From: Burkholderiales bacterium C2
GTDB taxonomy: Bacteria; Pseudomonadota; Gammaproteobacteria; Burkholderiales; Burkholderiaceae_C
DNA length: 64,000 nt
Direction of reading: 5' to 3'
Assembly: GCA_005503085.1 (NCBI GenBank)
Contig: SCOI01000014.1
Location: 124,001-188,000 of the forward strand
The translations under genes were made by a program, and so were the position numbers. Positions 26,601 to 34,275 of the stretch are shown in pieces. Below the pieces are notes generated by a model that saw nothing but the letters and a program-made list of their open reading frames with translations, searched no databases and was not told the origin of the DNA. Every line of letters starts with the position of its first letter. Position 1 is the first letter of the stretch.

Positions 26601-29486
26601 CCGGCCGACATCAGCCTGCCCACGCTGCCGATCAAGCCCGGCCAGCGCGTCGAGGTCATCTACACCAACCCTGCCGACGGCCGCGAGCTGCAACTGGCCT
26701 ACGCCATCTCCGGCAAGACCGTGCTGCTGGCCAGCAACAACACCCTCAACGCCGCTTGGCCCGAGCCCAACCTCACCGACACCCTCACCGTGCGCGCCCG
26801 TGGCACGCTCGCCGGCGGTACCGGCCCCCTGATGCAGGTGCTGGTCGACGGCATCCTCGTGGGCAGTGCCGAGGTCAGGTCCACCGCGCATGCCGACTAC
26901 CGCTTCGCCGTGCCTCCGATGAGCGCCGGGCGCAAGCTCGACATTGCCTTCGTCAACGACACCATCATCAACGGTGTCGATCGCAATCTCTACATCGCCT
27001 ACGCCACCACCGCCAACACCGTCTGGCTGCCCGGCGCTGCCGGCAACCGCTACGACCTCGGCAGTGGCGCAGCGGCCTTCGACGGTGCCAATATCGTCGC
27101 ACCCAGCAGCCTCTTGCACTCCAACGGCGCGCTGCGCGCCAGCTGGCCCGAGCCCAACATCACCAGCACCGTCACCGTGCGCGCCAGCGCCGTGCCTGCC
27201 GGCGGCGTGGGCGCGCTGATGATGCTGTGGGTCGACGGTGTCGCCATCAGCGCCGTCGAGGTCACCAGCACCTCCCCCGCCGACTTCATCATGCCCACGA
27301 CCGTGCTCAAGCCCGGCAGCCAGGTCGCCGTGACCTTTGCCAACCCCGGCAACGTCGGCGGCATCGAGCGCCAGCTCAACGTCAGCTATCTGATCGCTGG
27401 CTCCACCTTCATCACCCCCCTCAGCGCTGGCGTCAGCTACACAGCCGGCAATCTGTCGGCCACCTGGCCTAGCGCCAACCTGACCGACACGGTGACGGTG
27501 CGCGCCTATGCCAATGTGGCAGGCGGCGTGGGCGCGATGATGCATCTTCGTGTGGACGGCGTCATCGTCGGCAGCGTCGAGGTGCGTTCCGCCACCCCGG
27601 CCGACTATCGCTTTGCCGTGCCGCGACTCTCAGCGGGCAGCCGCATCGATGTGGTCTACACCAACGACGCCACGGTCAACGGCATGGACCGCAACCTGTT
27701 CGTGCAGTACGTGCAGACAAGCAACGCGACACTGGTGCCCTTCGCCAGCAATGTGGTGTTCGACGCGGGTTCCGGCGAAGCTGCGGTGGACGGTGCGGGC
27801 ACCAGCAGCAGCAGTGGGGGCATGCACACCAACGGCGCATTGCGTTTCACCATGCCCGCGACAACGCCGGCCAGCAGCGCCGCCCAGCATGCCGCCTCGC
27901 GCATGCTGCAGCAGGCCAGCTTCGGTCCGACACTGGCGGACGTGGAACGCGTGGTGCAGATCGGCCAAGCCGCCTGGATCAACGAGCAGCTCGCACTGCC
28001 CTTTGTGCCGGACATGGTGGCCGCCGTGCAGGCGCGTTACGACCTGGGAGACGCCTACCGTCCCGGTGGCATCAACTACACATCGAACTGGGTAGGCCAG
28101 CGCTTCTGGGCCTCTGTGGCCAACAGCCCGGACCAGCTGCGTCGGCGCATGGGCTTCGCCTTGCATCAGATCCTGATGGTCTCGCAGGCCGATTCGAATC
28201 TTGAACGCCATGCCCGCGCCTACGCCCAGTACGTCGACACACTCAATCGCCATGCCTTGGGCAATTACCGCGAACTCCTGGAGCAGGTGGCGCTCAGCCC
28301 GGCGATGGGCATCTACCTGTCACACATGCGCAACCGGCCCGAAAGTGCCGCTTCGGGCCGCATGCCCGACGAGAACTTTGCCCGCGAGGTGATGCAGCTG
28401 TTCACCATCGGCCTGCACGAGCTGAACGCCGACGGCAGCCCCAGGATAGGCGCCAACGGCCAGCCCATCGAGACCTACAGCAACGACGATGTGATGGCCA
28501 TGTCGAAGGTGTTCACCGGTTGGAGCTGGGGTTTCCCGGATGGTCAACTCACCGAGCACACTTTCCGCTACGGCAACCCCGAGCTCAGCGCCGCCGGCGA
28601 CCAGCGCATCGACACCCTGCCGATGAAGGCCTACCCCGGCCAGCACTCGAGCAGCGACAAGCGGCTGTTCAGCGGCAAGCCGCAGGCGGTTGTCATCCCC
28701 GCCGGCAGCAGCGCCCAAGCCAGCCTGAAGCTGGCGCTGGATGCCCTGTTCAACCATCCGAACGTTGGCCCCTTCATCAGCCGCCAGCTGATCCAGCACC
28801 TGGTGAGCAGTCACCCGAGCCCTGCGTATGTGGCACGCGTGGCAGCCGTGTTCAACAACAACGGCAAGGGCGTGCGCGGCGATCTGGGTGCCGTAGCCCG
28901 CGCCATCCTGATGGACAGCGAGGCAGTCAACCCACCGGCCGGCAGCGTTGGCAAGCTGCGCGAGCCAGTGAATCGCGTCGCTCACTGGATGCGCAGCATG
29001 CAGGCCCAGTCGATAAGCGGCCAGTACGCCATAGACGGCGACATCGGCGCACTGGGCCAGCGCGCCCTTCATGCCTCCTCCGTTTTCGGCTACTTCCGGC
29101 CTGGCTATATTCCGCCGAACACCGCGCTCGCGACGGACAAGGTCACTGCGCCGGCGATGCAGATCGTCAATGAAGCCACCACCGCGCAATGGGTCAACCT
29201 GGCACAGCGCATGGCCAGCAATGGCTTAGGCTGGGTCGGCACTCAAAGCGATGTGGTGGCGCAATTGCAACCGCTGGCCGATCTGGTGGCGGCCGGCAAA
29301 CTCGCTACCGTTGTCGACCGCCTGAACTTGCTGCTTTATGCCGGCAGCATGAGCAGCACGCTCAAGCAAGACCTGATGGACGCCATGATCAGCGTGAGCG
29401 GTGCCGACGCGTCCAGCCACCTCAACCGCGCCCGCGTCGCCCTCTTCCTGGCGCTGGCCTCACCCGACTACCTGGTGCAGCGATGA
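23679..29486 (+). CDS. Giant DUF1800 protein with eleven carbohydrate-binding-like modules
   Basis: A 1935-aa secreted protein. Residues 1-30 form a signal sequence; then come a Thr/Ala-rich linker, eleven modules of about 95-130 residues (about 90-1395) and a C-terminal DUF1800 domain (about 1405-1930) with RMLQQASFGPT, RRRMGFALHQIL, MPDENFAREVMQLFTIGLHEL and FTGWSWGF. Each module runs LTVRA..., GGxGxLMxxxVDG, PADY, VxYTNDxxVNGxDRNLYV, then AAFDG and LHSNGALRxxWP. The TND...NGxDRN pattern resembles calcium-dependent xylan-binding modules of the CBM60/CBM36 type (inference). Modules 1-5 are repeated as 6-10. I chose the ATG at 23679 (MMQQLLSTS) before the hydrophobic core over the open frame at 23592. 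The hydrophobic core ends AAYSNGGGD, where related lipoproteins usually have a Cys. The stop overlaps the DUF1501 start (ATGA). Confidence 0.88.
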   Translation: MMQQLLSTSLTRTASLAALFAACVAIAAYSNGGGDAGAGPVAAPLQSTPTSTSATSVAKPAATTAAAARSVVPVLAIPATASSDSGPTLLTVRAHADLAGGVGAMVSLRVDGVVTDSVEVRATQPTDYALAAPTLKPGSLVDVVYTNDAAVNGVDRNLYVQQISTADTAVLPTATIVSLDKGNDNAAFDGQNVVAGTTNLHSNGALRLAWPAPNLTDRLTVRASATSAGGSGALMVARVDGIVVGSVLVSSTTPADHVFAAPPLAVGSLVHIAFANAATVNGQTRSLRVHYLMSGTTVLQPSAGSMSFDAGSGLAAFDGANVQPTTQNLLTADGALRGRWPAANMSDTLTLRASARLAANVGPIAQVQVDGVVIGTVELRSPTPADISLPTLPIKPGQRVEVIYTNPADGRELQLAYAISGKTVLLASNNTLNAAWPEPNLTDTLTVRARGTLAGGTGPLMQVLVDGILVGSAEVRSTAHADYRFAVPPMSAGRKLDIAFVNDTIINGVDRNLYIAYATTANTVWLPGAAGNRYDLGSGAAAFDGLDILTASGSLHSNGALRASWPEPNITSTVTVRASAVSAGGVGALMTLWVDGVAVSSATVTSTTPADFVMPTTALKPGSQVAVVFSNPGSVGGIERQLNVSYLIAGSTYLTPSSSGVSYTGGTLSAAWPSANLTDTVTVRAHADLAGGVGAMVSLRVDGVVTDSVEVRATQPTDYALAAPTLKPGSLVDVVYTNDAAVNGVDRNLYVQQISTADTAVLPTATIVSLDKGNDNAAFDGQNVVAGTTNLHSNGALRLAWPAPNLTDRLTVRASATSAGGSGALMVARVDGIVVGSVLVSSTTPADHVFAAPPLAVGSLVHIAFANAATVNGQTRSLRVHYLMSGTTVLQPSAGSMSFDAGSGLAAFDGANVQPTTQNLLTADGALRGRWPAANMSDTLTLRASARLAANVGPIAQVQVDGVVIGTVELRSPTPADISLPTLPIKPGQRVEVIYTNPADGRELQLAYAISGKTVLLASNNTLNAAWPEPNLTDTLTVRARGTLAGGTGPLMQVLVDGILVGSAEVRSTAHADYRFAVPPMSAGRKLDIAFVNDTIINGVDRNLYIAYATTANTVWLPGAAGNRYDLGSGAAAFDGANIVAPSSLLHSNGALRASWPEPNITSTVTVRASAVPAGGVGALMMLWVDGVAISAVEVTSTSPADFIMPTTVLKPGSQVAVTFANPGNVGGIERQLNVSYLIAGSTFITPLSAGVSYTAGNLSATWPSANLTDTVTVRAYANVAGGVGAMMHLRVDGVIVGSVEVRSATPADYRFAVPRLSAGSRIDVVYTNDATVNGMDRNLFVQYVQTSNATLVPFASNVVFDAGSGEAAVDGAGTSSSSGGMHTNGALRFTMPATTPASSAAQHAASRMLQQASFGPTLADVERVVQIGQAAWINEQLALPFVPDMVAAVQARYDLGDAYRPGGINYTSNWVGQRFWASVANSPDQLRRRMGFALHQILMVSQADSNLERHARAYAQYVDTLNRHALGNYRELLEQVALSPAMGIYLSHMRNRPESAASGRMPDENFAREVMQLFTIGLHELNADGSPRIGANGQPIETYSNDDVMAMSKVFTGWSWGFPDGQLTEHTFRYGNPELSAAGDQRIDTLPMKAYPGQHSSSDKRLFSGKPQAVVIPAGSSAQASLKLALDALFNHPNVGPFISRQLIQHLVSSHPSPAYVARVAAVFNNNGKGVRGDLGAVARAILMDSEAVNPPAGSVGKLREPVNRVAHWMRSMQAQSISGQYAIDGDIGALGQRALHASSVFGYFRPGYIPPNTALATDKVTAPAMQIVNEATTAQWVNLAQRMASNGLGWVGTQSDVVAQLQPLADLVAAGKLATVVDRLNLLLYAGSMSSTLKQDLMDAMISVSGADASSHLNRARVALFLALASPDYLVQR
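23947..25312 (+). repeat. Super-repeat copy A inside the DUF1800 gene (near-identical part)
   Basis: This 1366-bp stretch recurs 1773 bp downstream (25720-27085). Reading both copies I find only two differences, C23957/T25730 and C24059/T25832, both synonymous (Arg CGC/CGT, Asp GAC/GAT). It encodes modules 1-4 up to the AAFDG of module 4. The following 407 bp (25313-25719) pair with 27086-27492 without net indel but are clearly diverged. Confidence 0.97.
25720..27085 (+). repeat. Super-repeat copy B inside the DUF1800 gene (near-identical part)
   Basis: Second copy of the 1366-bp unit. It keeps the reading frame because the period is 1773 bp, exactly 591 codons. It encodes modules 6-9. The sharp loss of identity after 27085 (GGTGCC here against GGCCTC in copy A) marks the edge of the recently homogenised segment. 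Confidence 0.97.
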
Positions 29487-30922
29487 CACGATCAATCCAT
29501 ACGGGCGCCTCGCGCCGCAGCTTTCTTCGCGCTGTTGGCGGCTTGGCGGCCAGCGCAGCCATCCCTCAACATGGCCTGCCCCTGGTCACCGGCCTCGCCG
29601 GCATGGCAGCACTGGCCAGCCAGAGCAGCCATGCGGCCACCACATCCGGCTACAAGGCCTTGGTCTGCCTCTATATGAACGGCGGCAGCGACAGCCACAA
29701 CTGGGTCGTACCGACCGACGCCACAGGCTACGCTGAGTACGTCCGTTCTCGCGGCGAGTTGGCCTGGGCAGCAGACCGTCTGCAAGGCATCACGGTCACC
29801 GGTCAAGCCGGCGGCCGCAGTTTCGGAATGCCGACGGAACTGACGCCGCTGCGCAGCTGGTACGAGGCCGGTCAGGCCGCCATCCTGGCCAATGTAGGAC
29901 CGTTGGTGCGGCCGATCAGCAAGGCCGAGTACAGCGCCGGCGTGAGCGTGCCTGCCAAGCTGTTCTCGCACAACGACCAGGCCTCCACCTGGCAGAGCCT
30001 GGCACCCGAAGGCGCGCCCTCAGGCTGGGGCGGACGCATGGGCGACATCCTGATGTCGGCCAACGCGCATCCGGTGTTCACCGCCGTGTCGGCCAGCGGC
30101 AACGCCGTGTTCCTGTCTGGCAGCAGCGTCAGCCAGTACCAGGTGGGGGTGGAAGGCCCGGTGTCGGCCAGTGCCATCGGCAGCGCCAACCTGTTCGGAT
30201 CGACCAGCGCCGGCAGCGCCTTGCAGCGGGCCTACGCGGCCGCCAGCAGCGACCGCATACAGATGGAATACGCCCGCGTGATGCAACGCGGCTTGAGCGC
30301 CAATGCCGCACTCCAAGGCGCGCTGACGGGTGTGAACGTGCCAGCCATCCCCAGCACCGCCGTCGCCCAGGTCAATGCGGCCAGCACCACGCTGGACAAG
30401 CTGAACCTGGCTCGGCAGCTGCGCATGGTGTTGCAGATCATCGCGGCTAACCAAGTTTTGGGTATGAAGCGCCAGGTGTTCATGGTGCAGATGGGTGGTT
30501 TCGACACTCACGCCAACCAGATGCGCGACCAGCCCACACAGATGGCGCAGGTCGCGCAATCGATCAACTACTTCATGGCTGCGCTGAACAGCCTGGGCCT
30601 GCAGAACAATGTGACGCTCTTCACCGCCTCGGACTTCGGTCGCACCCTGCTGAGCAACGGCGACGGCAGCGATCACGGCTGGGGCAGCCATCACTTCGTG
30701 GCGGGCGGCGCCGTGCGTGGCGGCGCGATGTACGGGCAGTTTCCAAGCACCGCGCTCGGCACCGCTGATGACATCGGCTCCGGCAGGCTGCTGCCGACAA
30801 TGGCAGTCAGCCAGATGGCTGGCAGCATGGCGGCGTGGATGGGGCTGAACGCTTCCGAGCAGATGCAGGTGCTGCCCTCGCTCGCCAATTTTTCCGGGCA
30901 GCCCGCCTTCATGAAGATCTGA
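29483..30922 (+). CDS. DUF1501 family protein, Tat-exported
   Basis: A 479-aa protein of the DUF1501 family (COG4102), which resembles the alkaline phosphatase/sulfatase fold and is nearly always encoded next to DUF1800 genes; no activity is established. The N-terminus has a twin-arginine signal, SRRSFLRAVGGLAASAA (10-26), with cleavage likely near SHAATT. Conserved family blocks include LVCLYMNGGSDSHNW, KLFSHNDQASTWQS, FMVQMGGFDTHANQ, FTASDFGRTL and GDGSDHGWGSHHFVAGGAV, the last containing the likely metal-binding Asp/His residues. The ATG at 29483 overlaps the DUF1800 stop by four bases. Export in folded form by Tat suggests a cofactor or metal. Confidence 0.92.
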   Translation: MTRSIHTGASRRSFLRAVGGLAASAAIPQHGLPLVTGLAGMAALASQSSHAATTSGYKALVCLYMNGGSDSHNWVVPTDATGYAEYVRSRGELAWAADRLQGITVTGQAGGRSFGMPTELTPLRSWYEAGQAAILANVGPLVRPISKAEYSAGVSVPAKLFSHNDQASTWQSLAPEGAPSGWGGRMGDILMSANAHPVFTAVSASGNAVFLSGSSVSQYQVGVEGPVSASAIGSANLFGSTSAGSALQRAYAAASSDRIQMEYARVMQRGLSANAALQGALTGVNVPAIPSTAVAQVNAASTTLDKLNLARQLRMVLQIIAANQVLGMKRQVFMVQMGGFDTHANQMRDQPTQMAQVAQSINYFMAALNSLGLQNNVTLFTASDFGRTLLSNGDGSDHGWGSHHFVAGGAVRGGAMYGQFPSTALGTADDIGSGRLLPTMAVSQMAGSMAAWMGLNASEQMQVLPSLANFSGQPAFMKI

Positions 30923-31023
30923 CAGGACTGTCATACTCACCCGTTCTTGGTCGACCCGTCCGTCGCGACGCTTGCCGCGCGACGTCCCAGTTGGACGCAC
31001 TTGAACCCAGGGTATTGCTTTCG

Positions 31024-31908
31024 ATGTTCGATTCCCTCACATCTCCCGCATCGCGCCGTGCTTGGCTTGCCCGCTCGGCAGGGGCCTTGCTGGCCGGCCT
31101 CGGCAGCCCCTTGCTGTCGCAGGCGCAATCCGAGCCAATGGCTCGCATGCGCCGCATCAGCGAGGACATGCAACGCCCGCACGATTTCCCGCTGCACGGC
31201 GTGCAAGCCAAGAGCGGCTGGCATGTCGGCCCCTTCGTCGTCATGGGCGCAGAACCCTACGGAAGGGCGCTGCCCAAATGGTGGCGGCAAGGCCTGCGCT
31301 TCGACGAATGGCGCTCCGTGGCGGGCTGGTTCACCGTCTATCTCGATGCGCGCGGCAGCCCGGCGACCAACACGGGTGTCGAGATTGATGGCTTGGAGGT
31401 CTGGGTCCTGCAGCGCAGCACCCGTCGCTGGGTAGCGCTACGGGCTCAGCGTCAACCTGCCTGGCAAGGCGCCTACCACCCTAACGCCACGGACTCCTTG
31501 CGCAAGAGCGGCGGCCGCATGCCCAAGGATGACAGCGGATTTGTCGCGATTCCGACGACGGACTCCATGGTGCACGGCGGCGCCAAGCAGGTCGAACTGC
31601 CGTGGTCGAACGATGGCGCAGACATGCTTGCGCTGCTGGTGTCGATACGCCACCGGCTCGTCACGATCGACACCCAGCTTCCCGATGATCGTTCCCGGGC
31701 TCGCATGGGCGTGATCGCAGGTGCCGACTACTACCCCTGGGTTGGAGCGGGCCTCGCCGATCTGCAGGCCAAGTACAACCCCGGTGCCGGATCGGGACGG
31801 CTCATCCAGTCCACCCCCGACTGGAACTACTCCACGGTGCTGCTGCGCGTACCAGCCCTGACGGCCGAGGAGCTGCTGCAACTGCCTCCGCCAGCATTCA
31901 CCTACTGA
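31024..31908 (+). CDS. Uncharacterised secreted protein with Tat-like signal
   Basis: A 294-aa protein I do not recognise. From the ATG at 31024 it begins MFDSLTSPASRRAWLARSAG, an RR-containing hydrophobic signal, with cleavage near SQAQS (about 37). The mature part is rich in Trp and Tyr (PKWWRQGLRFDEWRS, VAGWFTVYLDARG, DYYPWVGAGLADLQAKYNPG, DWNYSTVLLRV), which suggests a compact beta-rich periplasmic or surface domain; no catalytic motif is obvious. It lies 101 bases after the DUF1501 gene on the same strand and ends six bases from the convergent glycosyltransferase gene. The frame stays open upstream and encodes DALEPRVLLS immediately before the ATG, so a longer N-terminus from a TTG at 30991 is possible. 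Confidence 0.75.
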   Translation: MFDSLTSPASRRAWLARSAGALLAGLGSPLLSQAQSEPMARMRRISEDMQRPHDFPLHGVQAKSGWHVGPFVVMGAEPYGRALPKWWRQGLRFDEWRSVAGWFTVYLDARGSPATNTGVEIDGLEVWVLQRSTRRWVALRAQRQPAWQGAYHPNATDSLRKSGGRMPKDDSGFVAIPTTDSMVHGGAKQVELPWSNDGADMLALLVSIRHRLVTIDTQLPDDRSRARMGVIAGADYYPWVGAGLADLQAKYNPGAGSGRLIQSTPDWNYSTVLLRVPALTAEELLQLPPPAFTY

Positions 31909-31914
31909 CGCAGG

Positions 31915-33030
31915 TCAGCGCTGCGGCAGCCATTGCTCCAACAGCAACTGGTACTCGTTGAGCACCTGGCGCCAGGTGAACCGCCGCTGGAACTGCGCTC
32001 GGCTGGCTTCGCGCATGGCAGCGACGCGATCAGGCGCAGCCAGCAGGGCGGCCAACGTATCGCCGAACTGCCCAGCGTCGCTGAAGAATGCCGCGCCTTC
32101 CCCCGCCACCCAGCGATTGAACTGGTTGTCGTGCGCGATCACCGCATTGCCCGCGCCCAACGCCTCCACCAGCGATGGGTTGGTGCCGCCCACCTGATGC
32201 CCATGCACATAGGCCAGGCTGTGGGCACGCAGCGCCTGGACCACGGTCTTGTCGTAGATGGCACCGAGGAAAGCCACCTCCGGTCCGGCGGCCGCCTTGA
32301 CCGCCCGGTGGTAGGCATTGCCTTCGTCGTACTTGCCCAGCACCGCCAGTTTCACGCCACGAGGGCCTGCACTGAACCCGGTGACCACTTCCAGAATGGA
32401 GTTCTCCGGCTCGGCGCGCGCGACCACGGTCAGGTAGCGGCCCGGCTCAAGGCCCAGCGCCCGCACGGGCTCCTGCGGCGCTGAAGTCACCTCGGCCGCG
32501 CCATAGGGGATCATCGTGATCTTCGCCGCCTTCACCCGCGTCTGCAGGTGCCGGGCGATGCCGGGATGATCGGCCACCAGATGATTGCCCAACCAGCAGC
32601 CCATCCAGTCGTTCAACCAGAACCAGGTCTTGGCCACGACACCCCACTTGGCCCGGGCCCACTCGATGCCGTCCATATTGATGACGTTGGGCACCCCCTT
32701 GAGGCGCAGCAAAGCACAGAACACCGCCGTGTTGTAGCCCAGTGTCAGGCACAGGTCATTGAAGCGCGACGCATGTTGAGTCGCCAGCCAATCGAAGGTG
32801 ATCGTGCCCTTGGGCCCTTCCTGCGCGACCGGGATGTTCACGCGCTCCACGCCCTCCCAGCGGTCCTCATACACCGGTCCGCTGCCATCAATCTGGCAGT
32901 AAACGATCACACGCCAGCCCTGCTCCACCAGATGCAGCGCCAGATACTCGGCAAAAGTCTCAAAACCCCCATGGGCGGCGGGCACACCGCGGGTGCCCAG
33001 GATCCGTAGCGTCTTGCGTTGCGTCAACAT
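31915..33030 (-). CDS. DUF1972-type glycosyltransferase
   Basis: A 371-aa cytoplasmic glycosyltransferase. The N-terminal DUF1972 block (LRILGTRGVPAAHGGFETFAEYLA, cited in part) and INMDGIEWARAKWG identify the family of rhamnosyl- and related transferases (the Cps2T group); the C-terminal GT1/GT4-like half contains LGAIYDKTVVQALRAHS and GTNPSLVEALGAGNAVIAHD with the nucleotide-sugar-binding Glu. With dTDP-rhamnose made by the locus, rhamnose transfer is a reasonable guess. It is the last gene of the 15-kb operon. I start it at the ATG at 33030, whose A is also the last base of the preceding stop codon; a TTG one codon earlier is also possible. Confidence 0.9.
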   Translation of the reverse strand: MLTQRKTLRILGTRGVPAAHGGFETFAEYLALHLVEQGWRVIVYCQIDGSGPVYEDRWEGVERVNIPVAQEGPKGTITFDWLATQHASRFNDLCLTLGYNTAVFCALLRLKGVPNVINMDGIEWARAKWGVVAKTWFWLNDWMGCWLGNHLVADHPGIARHLQTRVKAAKITMIPYGAAEVTSAPQEPVRALGLEPGRYLTVVARAEPENSILEVVTGFSAGPRGVKLAVLGKYDEGNAYHRAVKAAAGPEVAFLGAIYDKTVVQALRAHSLAYVHGHQVGGTNPSLVEALGAGNAVIAHDNQFNRWVAGEGAAFFSDAGQFGDTLAALLAAPDRVAAMREASRAQFQRRFTWRQVLNEYQLLLEQWLPQR

Positions 33031-34268
33031 CAACTCCCCACGCCGAGGTCGGCGTACAACTCCAGCATGGCCGCCCGATAGCGGTCCTTGGTGAATTCGG
33101 TTTCAACCATCGCCCGGCCGGCCCGGCCCGCCTCGGCCAGCCTTGTCGCGGGCATTTCCACGGCGCGCGACAGCAGCCCCGCAAGCGCCTGCACATTGCC
33201 GGGCTCGAAAGTCCAGCCGGTGACACCATCGCGCACCAACTCCGGAATGCCGCCAATGGCCGCACCGATCACCGGCTTGCCAAAGCCAAAGCTCTCCAGC
33301 ACGCTCATCGGCGCGTTCTCATACCACTGCGAGGGCAGCACGACCACGCGCGCCTCCCGGATCAGTGCGTGCAGCGCTGCGCCCGACTGGAAGCCCAGGA
33401 ACTCGATGCGCGCGCCGCTGTCGCCGGCGACGCTGGCAGCCAGCGCCCGCAGCGACTCCTCCTCGGGGCCGGTGCCTGCAATCTTCAGCGTCACGCCGGC
33501 GGCAGCCGCCGCACGGATTAGCGTGTCCACGCCCTTCTCCAGCGCCAGGCGCCCGAAGTACAGAAAGTAGTCGCCCGGCTCGTACTGCGGCAGCTGCATC
33601 GACGCATCGACGTAGTTCGGGATGTAGACCACCTTGTCGGCCGGAAACCCCCACTCGACGATCTTGGTCCCGAAGAAGCGGCTCGGCACGACCAGCCGAT
33701 CCAGATGCTTCTGATAGGTGCCCAGAGCCCGATGCAGCCCGCTCTCGGCGGCGACGATGGCGCTGGCCGCCAGCGAGTCGCGGATGCAGCGGTACTTGAT
33801 GACATTGAGCACCGAGCCCGTGCGGCAGCGCTCGCACACCCCTTCGCGGTTGAGCATCTTGTAGGCCGGGCATGCGACCTTCAGATCGTGCGCCGTCATC
33901 ACCACGGGCACGCCCGCGCGCTTGAGCACCGGCAGGATGGAGGGCGAGTGATGGTGGTAGATGCAGTGCAAGTGCGCCACATCGGCCGGGAAGTCTCGCA
34001 GCAGCTCGCGCAGCTTGCGCTGAGCCTCGAACGAATAGATCACCTTTGACGCCATCACCAGCTTGTCCAGCGTGGAGTAGGCATTGCCGAACTCGAGTTC
34101 GTCGATGAAGTAGCGCGACCAGGGCGTGGGCAGGTTCTTCGGATGCTGCATCGCGAAGAAGCCGTTGTCCCAGCCCTGCTCCCCCATCAGCGCCGCGTGC
34201 TCCAGATACACGGCATCGGAGCCACCGCGGCGGTAGTGGTAGGTGTTGATGTTCAGAAGTCGGGGCAT
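33030..34268 (-). CDS. Glycosyltransferase family 4 protein
   Basis: A 412-aa GT-B fold glycosyltransferase. The N-terminal domain has INTYHYRRGGSDAVYLEHAAL and HLHCIYHHHSPSI; the C-terminal nucleotide-sugar domain has YFLYFGRLALEKGVDTLIRA, LPSQWYENAPMSVLESFGFGKPVI (EX7E motif) and GGIPELV. It also carries CPAYKMLNREGVCERC, a cysteine pair seen in some GT4 enzymes of EPS loci. The start is ATG 34268 (MPRLLNINTYH), seven bases after the upstream gene's stop; an open frame extends further but lies inside that gene. It probably adds one sugar of the repeat unit. Acceptor and donor unknown. Confidence 0.9.
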   Translation of the reverse strand: MPRLLNINTYHYRRGGSDAVYLEHAALMGEQGWDNGFFAMQHPKNLPTPWSRYFIDELEFGNAYSTLDKLVMASKVIYSFEAQRKLRELLRDFPADVAHLHCIYHHHSPSILPVLKRAGVPVVMTAHDLKVACPAYKMLNREGVCERCRTGSVLNVIKYRCIRDSLAASAIVAAESGLHRALGTYQKHLDRLVVPSRFFGTKIVEWGFPADKVVYIPNYVDASMQLPQYEPGDYFLYFGRLALEKGVDTLIRAAAAAGVTLKIAGTGPEEESLRALAASVAGDSGARIEFLGFQSGAALHALIREARVVVLPSQWYENAPMSVLESFGFGKPVIGAAIGGIPELVRDGVTGWTFEPGNVQALAGLLSRAVEMPATRLAEAGRAGRAMVETEFTKDRYRAAMLELYADLGVGS

Positions 34269-34275
34269 CGTGATC

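Noticed and set aside
23947-27085. A mobile element or composite transposon explaining the 1.8-kb duplication
   Set aside because: No terminal inverted repeats, target-site duplication or transposase; the unit is entirely coding and in frame with gene modules, so unequal recombination between modules explains it.
23553-27545. A 1330-codon minus-strand open frame opposite the DUF1800 repeats
   Set aside because: It mirrors the internal repeats, which makes it look like a repeat protein, but the plus frame continues into the DUF1800 domain, has a signal peptide and shares a coupled stop/start with the DUF1501 gene.
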